Below, one piece after another: positions 9,511 to 21,074 of a stretch of DNA of 64,000 nt. This DNA is from Kondoa malvinella. Taxonomy: Eukaryota; Basidiomycota; Agaricostilbomycetes; Agaricostilbales; Kondoaceae. The stretch lies in assembly GCA_039545315.1 (NCBI GenBank), contig BCIM01000013.1, positions 186,001 through 250,000 on the forward strand. Reading direction: 5' to 3'. The position numbers were made by a program, and so were the translations under genes. A model generated the notes under the pieces. It had not been told where the DNA came from. It searched no databases and saw only the letters and a list, made by a program, of their open reading frames with translations. The first letter of the stretch is position 1. Each line of letters starts with the position of its first letter.

Positions 9511-12500
9511 CTAATCCATCAAGGAAACTGCTCCACGCTTACAGTTCTTGTCCAACAGAACGCCAACGTCCTTCAGCACAAATTTACAGACCACTGAGCC
9601 AAAGAAATCCGATATTCTTCTTAAGCGCTGTTCGACACGCGATCTTGTTTCTGTTGGCACAAGACCATACACTGAAGTATTGGTGTCGCCAGATATGAGC
9701 ATAAGATGTCGATCTATTGCAATCAACTGTGAATCTGCAAAACCGACACTGAAATGGAACACACCTAGAATCTGAGCATCTGTAAACAGTCTGCATAGGG
9801 TATCCACATATACAGCAGGCGAATCAAGTCTGAGAGTACATAAATCAGCAATGCGGGAAAGACCTGTGAACGTGGACCTACCCTTTGACATTTGTCATTC
9901 GATCTAATGACCGCGAGATCTTGGACGACCAGGCGCCGAAAGAGCTCTGTAGACCGGTATCAGAATTGGTCTTCCCCTTGAATGGTAGGCAGCTTACTTG
10001 GCTTCCCTTCCTGCCTTTTGCAACGTCGACAAAGCCAAGCTTCTTGGCCAGCGTACTTTGTATGCCATCCAAGAGATTGTCGAACGAGTCAAGTTCTTTC
10101 GCAAACCGTTCCGCGGTGGCTTTCGATGTAGTCGGCTGATCGATCGCTCGAGCTACCAGTAAGAGCTCGCCAGCCTTGTCCAGACCTTCTAGACCGTTCA
10201 AGAGCAGCTCAATCATCCTAACTTTGGTCTCGACCGCAGCCAACTTGATGCCGGCTTGTTCCCATATTGAGCGAGGTGCATAAAGCTTAGGTGTCAGATA
10301 GCAACCTGAAGCTATACTATGCCGGAACCTCTGCATGACTTGGAAAGGCTTGCGTTGCGGCGAGACGGGCATAAACATCGTCTCTTGAAATGGCATCATG
10401 ACACTCTCGGCGAGGCCGTTTGATGCCGGAGCCGGACTGTTGGTTCGAGGGAAATACGAGACTGTCGGTGAGTAAAAGTCAGTCGTACTTGAGGTTGGGA
10501 AGGGCGATACAGATCGTATAGAGGTATCGGCATCGGTGAAAGAGCTTTCGCTTGAATAGCCAGCGTGCAAAGAAGGCGCGGCTGATGTCACATCGTCCCG
10601 CTTGAGGAAAGCCGACCTTGATCCACTTGCATGAATAGTCTCTTTCAGGTCATTGTACGAGTCGTCCGAGACATAAGGTGTCGAGACTGCTCTTATTCGA
10701 GGTGGTAGACCATGACCTAGGGATAGAGACGAAGCGCTGCTGAATTTGCGATGGCTCTGAGCGCTTTCGTCTTCAGTGTCGAGTGATGTCCGCGCACTGC
10801 CTTGCTCAGAGCTGGCTGCGGTATATACGCTGTTCATTTCAGCCAAAGGTGACTTTCGTCTTTGGCTGATAGTGCCTTGCGAGGTAGTAGTGTTGACCAG
10901 AAGGCGGTCGGGCGCTCTTGACACAGAGAGGGTAGCCTGCTGAGAAGCATCGACTTTGGCTGGTACAGGTGGAGGTGGAGTGATTGAAGGAGGTGGGGAT
11001 ATAGTTGGATCTAGAGCTTCTTCAGGCCGAGGCGTAGGTACGTCCGAAGAAGATCGATTTGAGGTATATATGAATTGCGGATCTGAAGGTCGTAGAGTAG
11101 CTCGCTTGTCTACAGCCGACTTGAACTCTGCTTCATCTAGCTCATCGCCGATGCCCATTGAAGGACGACGTATATGCCGTACATTGTCGGTTGCCTCGCC
11201 AGCTGGCCAATCAGCCGTCGACTCGTCGTCTGAAGTTGCGCTGTCTGCAAATTGCGCAGAATATGGATGTCTTGCGTCATCCTCGGATACTTCTTCGTCA
11301 GGTAAAGATCGGAAAGCAGGCGATAGACTCAGGTTGATGGGCGAAACATCGATAGACAGCTGATAACCATTCTTTGCTGGGGTTGGCGCTGGCGCTCGAG
11401 GTGGTTCAAGTAGAAGAGCAGGTCTGGCTGGAGTTGGCGCAGGTGCAGCTGGAAATGAGCTGGACAGAGGTCTTGTTCGCCGTTGTTGATCTGCTATATG
11501 CGAGTCCATGACGGATTCGCCCGTGAAAGGCGGAGATATGTCTGAAGGTGTAGATGGTAAGCCGGGGATAGTAGAATCACTCGTATCCGATCCCGTTGAC
11601 GTTGAAGAGCCTAGACCGCGATCTCTAGGCGGATGTGATGCGTCCTCGTCTGTTGGTAAGGTATTCTGGTCGTCCAAAGGAGCTTGATCTTGTCCTTCCA
11701 TAGTGAGCATTCGTACTCGCTCAGCATAAGTATCATGCTTTAACTCCATCAGCGGTGGACTTCCGCGTATACTCGACCAACTCACGATAACCTTTAACCT
11801 CCTCCCTTCTTCAACTCGTGCTCTTTCCCTTCTCTCTAACTTCTCTTCCCTCTTATTCAGATCCCGCAATGCCTCATCTGTCGGCCCTCTCCGGGCAATG
11901 TCTTCCTTCATCGACTCTATCCTAGCCACTTCCCTAGACCGCCAGTGTCCAGTGCCCTCCTCAACACGCGCCATGACTTCCCTCAACAACTTGACAGACT
12001 CTTTATAAGCCGCGACGGCTTCATCTACATTGTTAGCCGAGTCGAGGACTACGGCAGTTTGCGCTTTTTGTAACGCGATAGTAAGGACTGATTTCGAAGA
12101 ATTGGGTGATGGTAAACCATTGCGGGAAGCTTCTGGTGAGTCGGGTGCGGGTGTTGAAGCGGATCGAGAACGAGATGAGGAAGATGAGGTAGAAGGTCGA
12201 TGGCTTGTTGCTAGTGATCCGAACGATTTCTTACGTGGTGCCATTGCGTTACTGTCATGTCGACCACTCGGCAGATCTAATGTCTCGCTGTCAGGCATGG
12301 AAAGCACGTTCTGAGATGGTTGAAACGGACCGTCTGCTCGATATATACTTTGGCTGTCTCGATACTGCGAAGGCATAGAAGGAGATCTAGCACTCTTGCT
12401 TGTGAGACTGTATTGGGAAAAGGCAGAGTCCTTCCGCTGCGAAGAAGATGGCGACGTAAAGGCACTATATGGATGCGGCGCGAAGTCTGGTGATATCTCG

Positions 12501-13000
12501 CCGCTTGTAGAAGCTACAGACGGTCGCCTTCTGTACTCTGAGCTGGTAACCGGAAGCGGCGCAGCGGTTGGCTTGTTTGGGAATCGATAAGCAGTATTGA
12601 CAGTTGAAGTACTTGGTATCATAGACGCTGGAGCATTTGATGTAGCATGGCGCGGTATAGCTGGTAAAGGTATTGATGGCGGAGGGACTGTCGGAGCAGC
12701 AGAGTGATTTGGGTAGGCCGCTTTGCTTGAAACAGATCTTTGACGCGGTCTCTCAAAGACGGGAGATAATTGATCTTCAGAGTCCATTGCCGTAGACATG
12801 AAGCTGTAAGAAGTTGCGCTGGATGCATTTGAGACGAAGCCCGAGTCTGCGAATTGAGGTGAATCTGTAGCGTTTGAAGACCAGTCGGACGAGGCTCTTT
12901 GCCTGTGATTGCTTGGTAAATGAAATGACGAAGTCGAGCTCTGCTTCTTGCGATGTGTGTTCTCCATTGTAGCAGTAATGGTCGCGGTGTATACAGCCAT
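9511..13000 (-). CDS. MIT-domain protein with long disordered regions
   Basis: A nearly uninterrupted coding frame runs from ATG 13000 (a second Met is 11 codons in). A 52-nt intron at 9830-9881 joins the C-terminal exon in frame, giving over 1100 residues. Residues about 1-300 are Ser/Pro-rich and disordered. Residues about 305-385 (SKSVLTIALQKAQTAVVLDSANNVDEAVAAYKES...) form the three-helix MIT motif, followed by a basic helical stretch (EEKLERRERARVEEGRRLK). A small intron may fall near 11770. A second disordered region leads to a folded C-terminal domain (GCYLTPKLYAPRSIWEQ... to the end) shared with fungal MIT proteins. MIT domains bind ESCRT-III tails, so a role in endosomal sorting or membrane remodelling is likely, but the exact orthologue is unknown to me. 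Confidence 0.8.
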
Positions 13001-13588
13001 TTGATTTGGGGCTGAGCGCGATCACGAAAAGCAGTCGCCAGCCGTTCCACTGCGGTGGGCTCCACGAGAGTAACGATGTACTGCCAGATCTAGACAGACA
13101 GCATTCTGACAATTTGGCTTGCTGCTAACTTCTTGATGCGAGGTCTTTGTTTGAATCTCAATGCAGTGCACCCCGCTCTTCAGTCTCGGTGCAGATAAGG
13201 CGGAATTGACTTGCAGGTCTTGCTGAGGTCTACGATAGATCCTTGTTGGCCCTTGAAGCGCGACTGAGCAAGCAAAGGGGCGACACGAGAGGTCAGAGCA
13301 ACAGCTGGCGTCTTCGATAGAATTCTAGTGTAAACGGACACCTTGCAATACGGCGACGTGTATAGTGGTGACAAGCAGACGCTGGAAGCTGCTCTCAAAG
13401 GTGCGGCCAGCTGAGCAGCAGAGTAGGCTTCAAGCAGTTGTCCTTGAAATGGATGTCAGCGGTCAACAACATCTCACCGCATAGGTGATGAACGCACAGA
13501 GTCATCGCTTGCTCTGTACGACCAGCTGTCTCGCTTCAAGCCCTGTCGCTCAGTCTCTTCCTCTCTTCTCCGTTGTCTGCCCAAAATC
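13001..13588. other. Divergent promoter region between the MIT-domain gene and THI20
   Basis: This 588-bp stretch separates two divergent starts. A minus-strand open frame at 13180-13398 has a mitochondrial-presequence-like composition but no ATG in frame, so I do not call it. I looked for a fungal TPP riboswitch (CTGAGA plus the ACCTGA/GGTTAGTACC type core) upstream of THI20 and did not see one. Confidence 0.4.
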
Positions 13589-15831
13589 ATGCTGCCGAGT
13601 CATACTTTGACAATCGCAGGAAGTGACTCAGGAGGAGGAGCTGGCATTCAAGCTGGTACATCTCTTTCATTACTTCTGCTTATCTCCCTCGTTTTTCTGT
13701 CCTTCATCCTCTTTGTGCTTTCTGCGCATCCAAGCAACTATCCATCTTGAATATCTCATCAGCAACAGATGAGCAGTAGCTGAAAGTTCACGCTTGTGTG
13801 CACAGACTTGAAGACCTTCACCACGCTGGGTTGCTATGGCGCGAGCGTGATCGCTGCATTGACCGCCCAGAACACTGCAAGCTATTTTCTACTGCTTTCT
13901 GGGCGCTCTAACAATCGAGGCAGCAAGGCGTTCAAGGTATTCAAGCAATCAGCCCAGACTTTGTCGAGCAGCAACTAGATGCTGTACTTTCCGACCTCGA
14001 ATTTGGTAGCATCAAAACGGGCATGCTGTCCAATGCTGGTGTCATACACACCGTTGCAAAGAGCTTGAAAGGCCATTATCCAAGCGGCGTGCCAAAATTT
14101 GTCATGTGCGCTCCAAACTCTGCAATCAGACCGGTCTGACGATGAGCTGTAGAGACCCTGTCATGGTCGCAACGAGCGGTGCTACCCTATTAGAAGATTC
14201 GGCTATAGAGACTTTACGCTCTGAGGTCATACCCCTAGCGACTATCGTCACGCCTAATCTACCCGAAGGTCGAATCTTGGCTGGCCAGACTGAGAAACCA
14301 GAGAAGGAAGATATCGATTACATGAAATCTCTTTGTCGCAAGATCGCTAAATTGGGATGTCAAGCTGTTCTGCTGAAAGGCGGACATCTTGACGAGAAGA
14401 AGATCAACGATGTGCTTTATTTGGTCGAGAAAGACGAGTTTCATGTATGGACGCACAAGTCAGTGCTTATCCTGGTGTCAGTGATTAGGACCTGATGCTT
14501 TGACCATAGCAAGCTCGAAACAAAAGTCAGTAAACTCTGTGTTGTCAACTGTTAGCTGAATGTGGTGCAGTCGACACATGGAACAGGCTGTACGCTCAGC
14601 GCAGCCATCTGCAGCTATCTAGCCCAAGGACATGACAGTAAGTTTGCCTCGCCCAGTCATTTCGAGATAGTCTGACATCAATATCAGTACATTCGGCTAC
14701 AAGCCTCGCGATCGAGTACATTGCAACAGCAATTCAAACCGCCGTACCTATAGGCAAGGGCAGTGGACCTGTCAACCATCTGCATTCGACTTTACAGCGA
14801 TCTTTACCACCGTCAGTCATGCTCGCTTGTGTCATTTGCCTGATCCGATAATCAAACAGCATTACACAACAAAATGCCACACCTCTGTCAGACGAACTCA
14901 TCAAGCAGAATCGGTTAGATTGGGATAACTACGTCGAACAGAACGCCTTTGTACGCGGATTGCGGGATGGGACTTTACCTCGAGAAGCTTTCATTCACTT
15001 TCTGAAGCAAGGTGAGCGTCAAATTTGAATGCTACGATCTGACAGCTGATGCAAGTCAGACTACATCTTTTTGAAACACTACGCAAGAGTCTTCTCCCTT
15101 GCTGCGTATAAGAGCGATAGCTTTGCGCAGATAAAGGCAGCTACAGGTATTTCATACTCAAAGTACATTTGATTGAGCTGAAATGGTGGCACACAGAAAC
15201 AGTCAATGTCATAATGCACGAAGCGCAGGTATTGCATGTAGCTGTAAGCTCTGACCTTGGCTTGAAACGAAGCTAACCAGAAAACAGTACTGCGGACAAT
15301 TTGGGATTACCCAAGAACAGCTTGATCAAGTCGCGGAAGAGTACATATGCTCTTACATTTCAGCTACATTGCTAATGCTGGTACTAGGCCTATGACAGTC
15401 GCCTACTCCAGATATGTGCTCGACATTGCAAATACAAAATCTCTACTTCATCTTACGGTCGCAACTTCGCCTTGCTCGCTGGGCTATGCAGAGATAGCAG
15501 CTAGAATAAAGGCGAACATCACACAGGAAGAGCTTGACCGGAATCCTTACAAGCAGTGGATTGAAGAATATTCCTCTCCGATCTTTACAGAAGTGCGTGC
15601 TCAGACAAAGACATGTCAGTTGGTAATGATGTTGTTCGCAGAGTGTTAGGAAGTCTCAAGTACAGATGGAGACAGCCTGCCGAGATGAAGCGATTTCAAC
15701 AGCGACGCTGAAGGATCTGAGCCAGATTTTCAATACTGTATGCTCGATCTCTAGGTCTCAAGGCCTTATCTAATGCACGATAGGCTACACGCATGGAAGC
15801 GGCCTTCTTCGGACAGTCACTAAACGCGTGA
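13589..15831 (+). CDS. THI20: Bifunctional HMP/HMP-phosphate kinase with C-terminal TenA thiaminase II domain (Thi20 type)
   Basis: ATG 13589 opens with LTIAGSDSGGGAGIQA, the ThiD nucleotide/substrate loop, followed after an intron by DLKTFTTLGCYG. Later exons carry CRDPVMVATSG, VTPNLPEG, VLLKGGH and, across an intron, STHGTGCTLSAAI, the anion hole with catalytic Cys. The C-terminal half has TenA signatures: WDNYVEQNAFVRGLRDGTL, FLKQDYIFLKHYARVFS, ATSPCSLGYAEI with the conserved Cys, and a terminal ATRMEAAFFGQSLNA. About ten short introns are present. The protein phosphorylates hydroxymethylpyrimidine to its pyrophosphate for thiamine synthesis, while the TenA part salvages degraded thiamine. 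It lies 3 kb from THI6, the next enzyme in the pathway. The stop is at 15829-15831. A few small exons near 15340-15400 and 15600-15720 are the least certain. Confidence 0.9.
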
Positions 15832-16135
15832 ATGATCTAAACCTTCGTCCGACGCTAAATGACGCGTGCGGCCTACTACACTTCCGAAGTTCAGCCGCTA
15901 TCTGTCTGTGCGCCTGCACGCGGTCGTCGATTGCCCGCATGAACATGATCGCTTGATCTGTTTAAGGTCCTCTTAGTCTATCATTCCACATGCCACAGAA
16001 ACAATTTCCTCTTGGTAATCTATTTACAACTCGGAGTGCTCTAAAGTTGGAAATCATCATGTCTGCGGTCTCCCACCTCCGCTTTCCTCTTATCTTGCTC
16101 CTCTTCTTCTTCTCGTACTGTGTCAATCTCTTGCG
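15832..16135. other. Short intergenic region before the sedolisin gene
   Basis: This 304-bp stretch becomes pyrimidine-rich just before ATG 16136, as expected for a fungal 5' leader. Nothing else is evident. Confidence 0.5.
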
Positions 16136-18697
16136 ATGAAGACTGTCTCGCAACTTTCCCTTTTGCTCGCTCTGAGCTCTTCCGTTTTCGGTAGTCCTGT
16201 CAAAGTAAAACGGGCAGGGTATGCTGTCAAGGAGAGTGCTCCTGTACCTCGTGGATGGCAAGATGTCGATGCTGCCCACGGGAGCCATGTCTTGAATCTG
16301 GTATGTCCGAAGCCATCAAACTTGTAGACCAATTTCGCTGATCGCTGCGGGTCCCCGCATCAGCAAATCGCTCTCAAGCAGAGCGACATGAACGGGTTGA
16401 AGAACCGTCTGATGATTACTTCAGACCCCGATCACGCACATTATGGCCAGCATCTAACAGCAGATCAAGTGGATTCTTTCATCCGACCTGCCGAAACGAC
16501 TGTTGAAGCTGTGAAGGCTTGGTTTGCTGAGCATGGTCTAGGCGAACAGCATGTGCAATTCTCCTCTGCTCAGGACTGGGCTGTGAGTACTATTGGTCCG
16601 CTTTTTTTGCTACTCACTGTTTCTTTAGTTTGTCCGCCTACCTGTTGAAATGGCCAATTACATGCTCGACACCGAATACCGTCACTACACTAAGGACAAC
16701 AAGGACTCCGTTCTCCGAGTTGACTCTTACTCTTTGCCTCTACATCTACATGAACAGTGAGTACTCTTCTGTCAAGCAATCGTTCTGTGCTAATGTATTG
16801 TGCAGCATCGACACCATTCAGCCTACCACATACTTTAGCACCTTGAAGCCCTTGGACACGCCCAAACCTTTCACTCCAGCAGACTTCTCCGAGCTCGCTG
16901 ATGGAGCTGCTCTTCAAGGCATCTCGCTCTTCGCCAACAATAACGGCGGCGAGAAGAGACCAACATTCCCAAGCGACGACTTCTACTGCAACCAGACCAT
17001 CTCTGTTCAGTGTCTTCGTGATCTATACGGAACCGCCGACTACACTGCCAACCCGGACAATGGAAATCGTCTCGGTATTACCGCTTATCTGGAGGAGGTT
17101 GCCAACCGAAAGGATCTACAGACTTTCTTGTCTGCGCAGAGACCTGAGGCTGAAGGGACTACTTTCACGGAATACCTTGTCAACGGCGGCCTTAACCCGC
17201 AATTCAACGATGCTGCCAACTCATCTGGTACTATGTAAGTCTCAAGCTCATCGTCTCGCGTCGGCCACTGACGTTATCTTAGCGAGGCCGCTTTGGATAT
17301 TCAATTCGGCAGTGGTATCGCTTATCCCACTCCAGTCGACTACTACTCGACCGCCGGAAGACCACCTAGCACGCTCGACCCAAACACATCCGAACCCTAT
17401 CTCGAATGGCTCAACTTTGTCCTGCAACAGCTCGCAAACAAGAAGAAAGTCCCTCAGACCAGTAAGCTAGTATGATGCAGCTGTCTAGAACCACGCTAAA
17501 GACCCCAACAGTCAGCACATCCTACGGAGATGACGAGTCTTCCGTTCCTCAAGCATACGCCGAAAGAGTCTGTGACGGATTTGCTCAATTGACCAGTCAA
17601 GGCATCACTCTGTTCTTCTCGTCTGGTGACGCCGGCGTCGGACCCGCCAACCTTACGGATTGCAAGAACCAGGTCACCAATGTCACTCAATTCTTGCCCA
17701 GCTTCCCAGCTTCCTGTCCTTGGGTCACCACCGTTGGAGGAACTGTCAATGTCCCGAATGTAAGTCTTGACACTCAAGGCCAAGGAAGCCAGTATTGATG
17801 AACCTGTGGACTTCTTCAGGAGCGAGCGTGAGCTAAATCCCGGCTTGATGATCCAAATCTCATACATCCGCAGTGTCGCTCGTTTCCCAGCCGGAGGCGG
17901 ATTCGTGAGTCTTTTGGTTCCGATGAAGTACTTCGTCGCTAACACTGTACTTCGCCTGTGCTCAGAGCAACTACTTCCCTATGCCTGACTGGCAACAAAG
18001 CACTGTCACTGGGTATCTAGCAGAGATCGATCGCACGAATTCCTCGCTACTTTCGTCCTACGACGCTCAAGACCTCTTCAACCGATCCGGTCGCGCTTAC
18101 CCTGATTTGGCTGGACAAGCTGATCGATACGCCGTTTACGTTCCTGGATTCTGTTCGTATCCCTTCGTTGGCTTCAACAAGGAAACTAATTTTACGTTAA
18201 CCAGATAACGCGCGCAACAACGCTACTTTCGGATGGGGTTTAATAGGTTCGCTTGCTGCAGTAGTCTTCATCTTGTTATGCTCACCCTTCCATAGGCGGC
18301 ACAAGTGCATCGTCCCCAGCTGTGGCCGCCATCTTCTCGCAAGTCAATGACTACCTCATCGAGCATGGCAAGCCAACTCTTGGTATGCTTCTCTTTACAC
18401 TCTACATCATCACCGCTGATCGGCCTTGCCAGGCTTCATGAATCCATTGCTGTACAAGAAGCTCTACTCTACCTTTGTAAGCTCTTCCTTGTCCGAAGCG
18501 TCACGTAACTAATGCAAGCCTCAGACCGACATTACTGTTGGAAGCTCTTCTGGGTGTGGGACGATCGGCTTCCCAGCATTGCCAGGTTGGGACGGTGTCA
18601 CGTAAGCGTACTCTTCTGGCTTATCTGTTCTCCTCTGATGCTCGTGCAAAGCGGATTTGGCACACCTAACTTTAAAGCGCTCCTGGAGCTCTTGTGA
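16136..18697 (+). CDS. Secreted tripeptidyl peptidase of the sedolisin family (S53)
   Basis: ATG 16136 begins a signal peptide (residues 1-19, cleavage near VFGS). The pro-kumamolisin activation domain follows ([25 protein letters not shown]...). In the catalytic domain the next exons read [17 protein letters not shown], which contains the Glu and Asp of the S53 triad, [11 protein letters not shown] with the oxyanion Asp, and [11 protein letters not shown] with the nucleophilic Ser. The C-terminal calcium-site region appears as [22 protein letters not shown] and [13 protein letters not shown]. About nine introns of 45-60 nt split the gene. Sedolisins of this type release tripeptides from proteins at acid pH outside the cell. 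It sits between two thiamine genes with no obvious functional link; its promoter is within 305 bp of the THI20 stop. Confidence 0.92.
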
Positions 18698-18898
18698 TGC
18701 TCCACAGCTCGTCAGAGCAGAAGCTGGAGTCAGAAAGACGAAATGTTGATAGTCCGAACAAAATGAAATGTACAGATTTTGAAGCTTTGCTGTTGCATAG
18801 AGCTACGATACATGCTGATGCTGCTGTCTAGGCCTTATCGCCAAAGCACAAATCTGAGCCAAATGTCTCCGTGTGCATGACTCGTCCGAAACCGCGAG

Positions 18899-20852
18899 AT
18901 GTCGAACTCGGTAGACTATTCATTATACCTCGTACTGCAGACAGATGCACTATACCCTGGATCTAGCTTCGAAGATACCCTCACGAATGCATTACAAGGC
19001 GGAGTCACTGTCGTACAATTGAGGGAAAAGACGGCTTCGACAAGTCGGTTCCTTGAGCTCGCTCGATCAGCAAAGACCATCTGTGCAGCTGCGAATGTAC
19101 CACTCATCATCAACGATCGGCTGGATGTCGCTCTGGCTGTAGATGCTGACGGATTACACGTTGGACAAGATGACATGCCAATTGCTCTGGCCAGGAAGCT
19201 CTTTGGCTCCGCGAAGATCATTGGCGTATCATGCAATACACCTGAAGAGGCCAAAGAAGCTGTCAAGGCTGGTGCCGATTACCTTGGGATTGGCCCGTGC
19301 TACGAAACGAACAGTAAGAAGGACGCAAAGAACTCTATAGGCCCTCGCGGCGCAGCATCCATCTTGGAAGCAATCTCAGATAGTGCTGTACCGACTGTTG
19401 TTATCGGCAAGGCACTTCGAACCTGAATTTGTCGAGTCTAATAGCTGCAACAGGCGGTGTGAATCTGAGCAACATACATCGAGTACTGTACGGATGTACT
19501 TCCACCTCTGGCAAATCAATATCGGGTGTTGCTGTCGTGTCAGCTATCGCTTCTGCAGAAGACCCAAGTACGGCAGCGAAATTTCTGTCTAAAGCAGTAG
19601 CCCTTCATCATGGGATGTCAAGTCAAAGCAGAGAGTCTCGGACAGCAAAGGAGCTCAATACGGCTATAAGCAACCTGTTTGAGCAAGTTAGGAGTCAGGG
19701 AGGCCTGATACAGAACGTGACCAACACAGTAAGACGGTAGTTCTGCATAAGATGATCCCGCTAACCAATAGACAGGTGGTACAAAACGACTGTGCGAATG
19801 TAGTCCTGGCGATGGGCTGCTCACCGATCAGTGCGCATCCTAGCCCCGCCTTGACCAAAGCTGAACAATAATGCAGTGTCAAGCGAACAACGGGAGGCAA
19901 TTGAATTGTCCCAAGCCATCAATTCACTAGTCATCAACCTAGGCACGTTGACAACTGAACAGATAGCAGGCATGTTGGCGACTTGTATGTATCCACTTTG
20001 CATGACCGAATGCATCCTCAAACTGCCTACTAGCGAAAGCGGCAAACCAGAATTGTAAACCTATCATCTTTGATCCGGTTGGACTGGCAGCTAGCTCATT
20101 GAGGAAGGAGACGACGAATCAGTTGCTCAACCATGGTCAAATGACAATCATCAAAGGGAACGCGGGAGAGATGGCTTATCTCGCAGGAGTGACTGGAGTG
20201 AGTCGAATACTCAGCTCAGTGATACCATCGCTGAAGAGATTGTTTTGATAGGCTACTAGTAGAGGTGTTGATAGCTCTGGAGCACTGAAAGACCCTCACG
20301 AGGTTGTCAAGCAAGTAGCTAAGAAAGAGCGTGAGTGCTTCGATTGATGTAAAGTTCTGAAAGTCTCTGGCTGACACCGAGCATAGGATGCATTGCCATC
20401 ATCACGGGGCAGATAGATTGGATTTCAGATGGTCACAGCGTAATCAAGCTATCGAATGGTCATCCACTCATGGGTCAAAGTTCGTCTTTTCCATTGACGC
20501 CTTCTACAACTGCTCATATCTTGGACAGTCACGGGATCTGGATGCATGACTGTGAGTGTCTCTACTAAAGCGCTGTTTCAGATACTGAACGACTTGGTAG
20601 GGCTCGATGTTGGGCTGCTTTAGCGCTGCTGCATCTACCCTCGCAAGAGAAAATCAAAGTCCCCTGGCCAAGGGAGATATGCTAGCTGCTGCTGTTGCGG
20701 CTGTAGCTACCTTCTCGATAGCAGGCGAGATTGCAGCAAAGGCTTCAGGGGAGAACAGACCTGGCAGCTTCAGGTCAGCGCTGATCGATGCGATTGCGAG
20801 CATCACAGCGCAAGACGTGCTAGAGGGACTCAAGCTAGAGATAATTGACTGA
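18899..20852 (+). CDS. THI6: Bifunctional thiamine-phosphate synthase / hydroxyethylthiazole kinase (Thi6 type)
   Basis: The N-terminal half (from ATG 18899) is a ThiE barrel: VVQLREK, INDRLDVALAVDADGLHVGQDD, GVSC, DYLGIGPCYETNSKKDA. A 38-nt GC-AG intron (19407-19444) joins VVI to AATGGVNLSN. The C-terminal half is ThiM: QNVTNTV, then VQNDCANVVLAMGCSPI; a 46-nt intron (19831-19876) restores the conserved GCSPIMS. It continues with NLGTL, PIIFDPVGLAASSLR, IIKGNAGEM, VTGSGCMT (catalytic Cys loop), and a final helix-rich exon ending at the stop. The enzyme phosphorylates the thiazole alcohol and condenses it with HMP-pyrophosphate to give thiamine phosphate. Same strand as THI20, with the sedolisin gene between them. 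No TPP riboswitch is visible in the 200 bp upstream. Confidence 0.92.
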
Positions 20853-21074
20853 GTAGACATGCTATGCAGCACCATTATACATGTCAATTTGCTGCTCAAG
20901 CTCTCTTGCACACCACCAGCAGTCGTGCATCATTTTCGCGCTTCGAAGCGTCTTGCGTACGCGCCTATTTGGCACTGGCACCGCTACACTTCTACACAGT
21001 GAGCACCTACGAGACTGCGCGATCTGCCTCCGCGATTGACCTAGATTGTTGTTTTTCGCTATTCAGCCTCTGCT

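Noticed and set aside
9885..12590. Several plus-strand open frames within the MIT-domain gene
   Set aside because: They are antisense shadows of a long, biased minus-strand coding frame.
13001..13588. TPP riboswitch upstream of THI20
   Set aside because: The conserved CTGAGA and core segments were not found by eye here or upstream of THI6.
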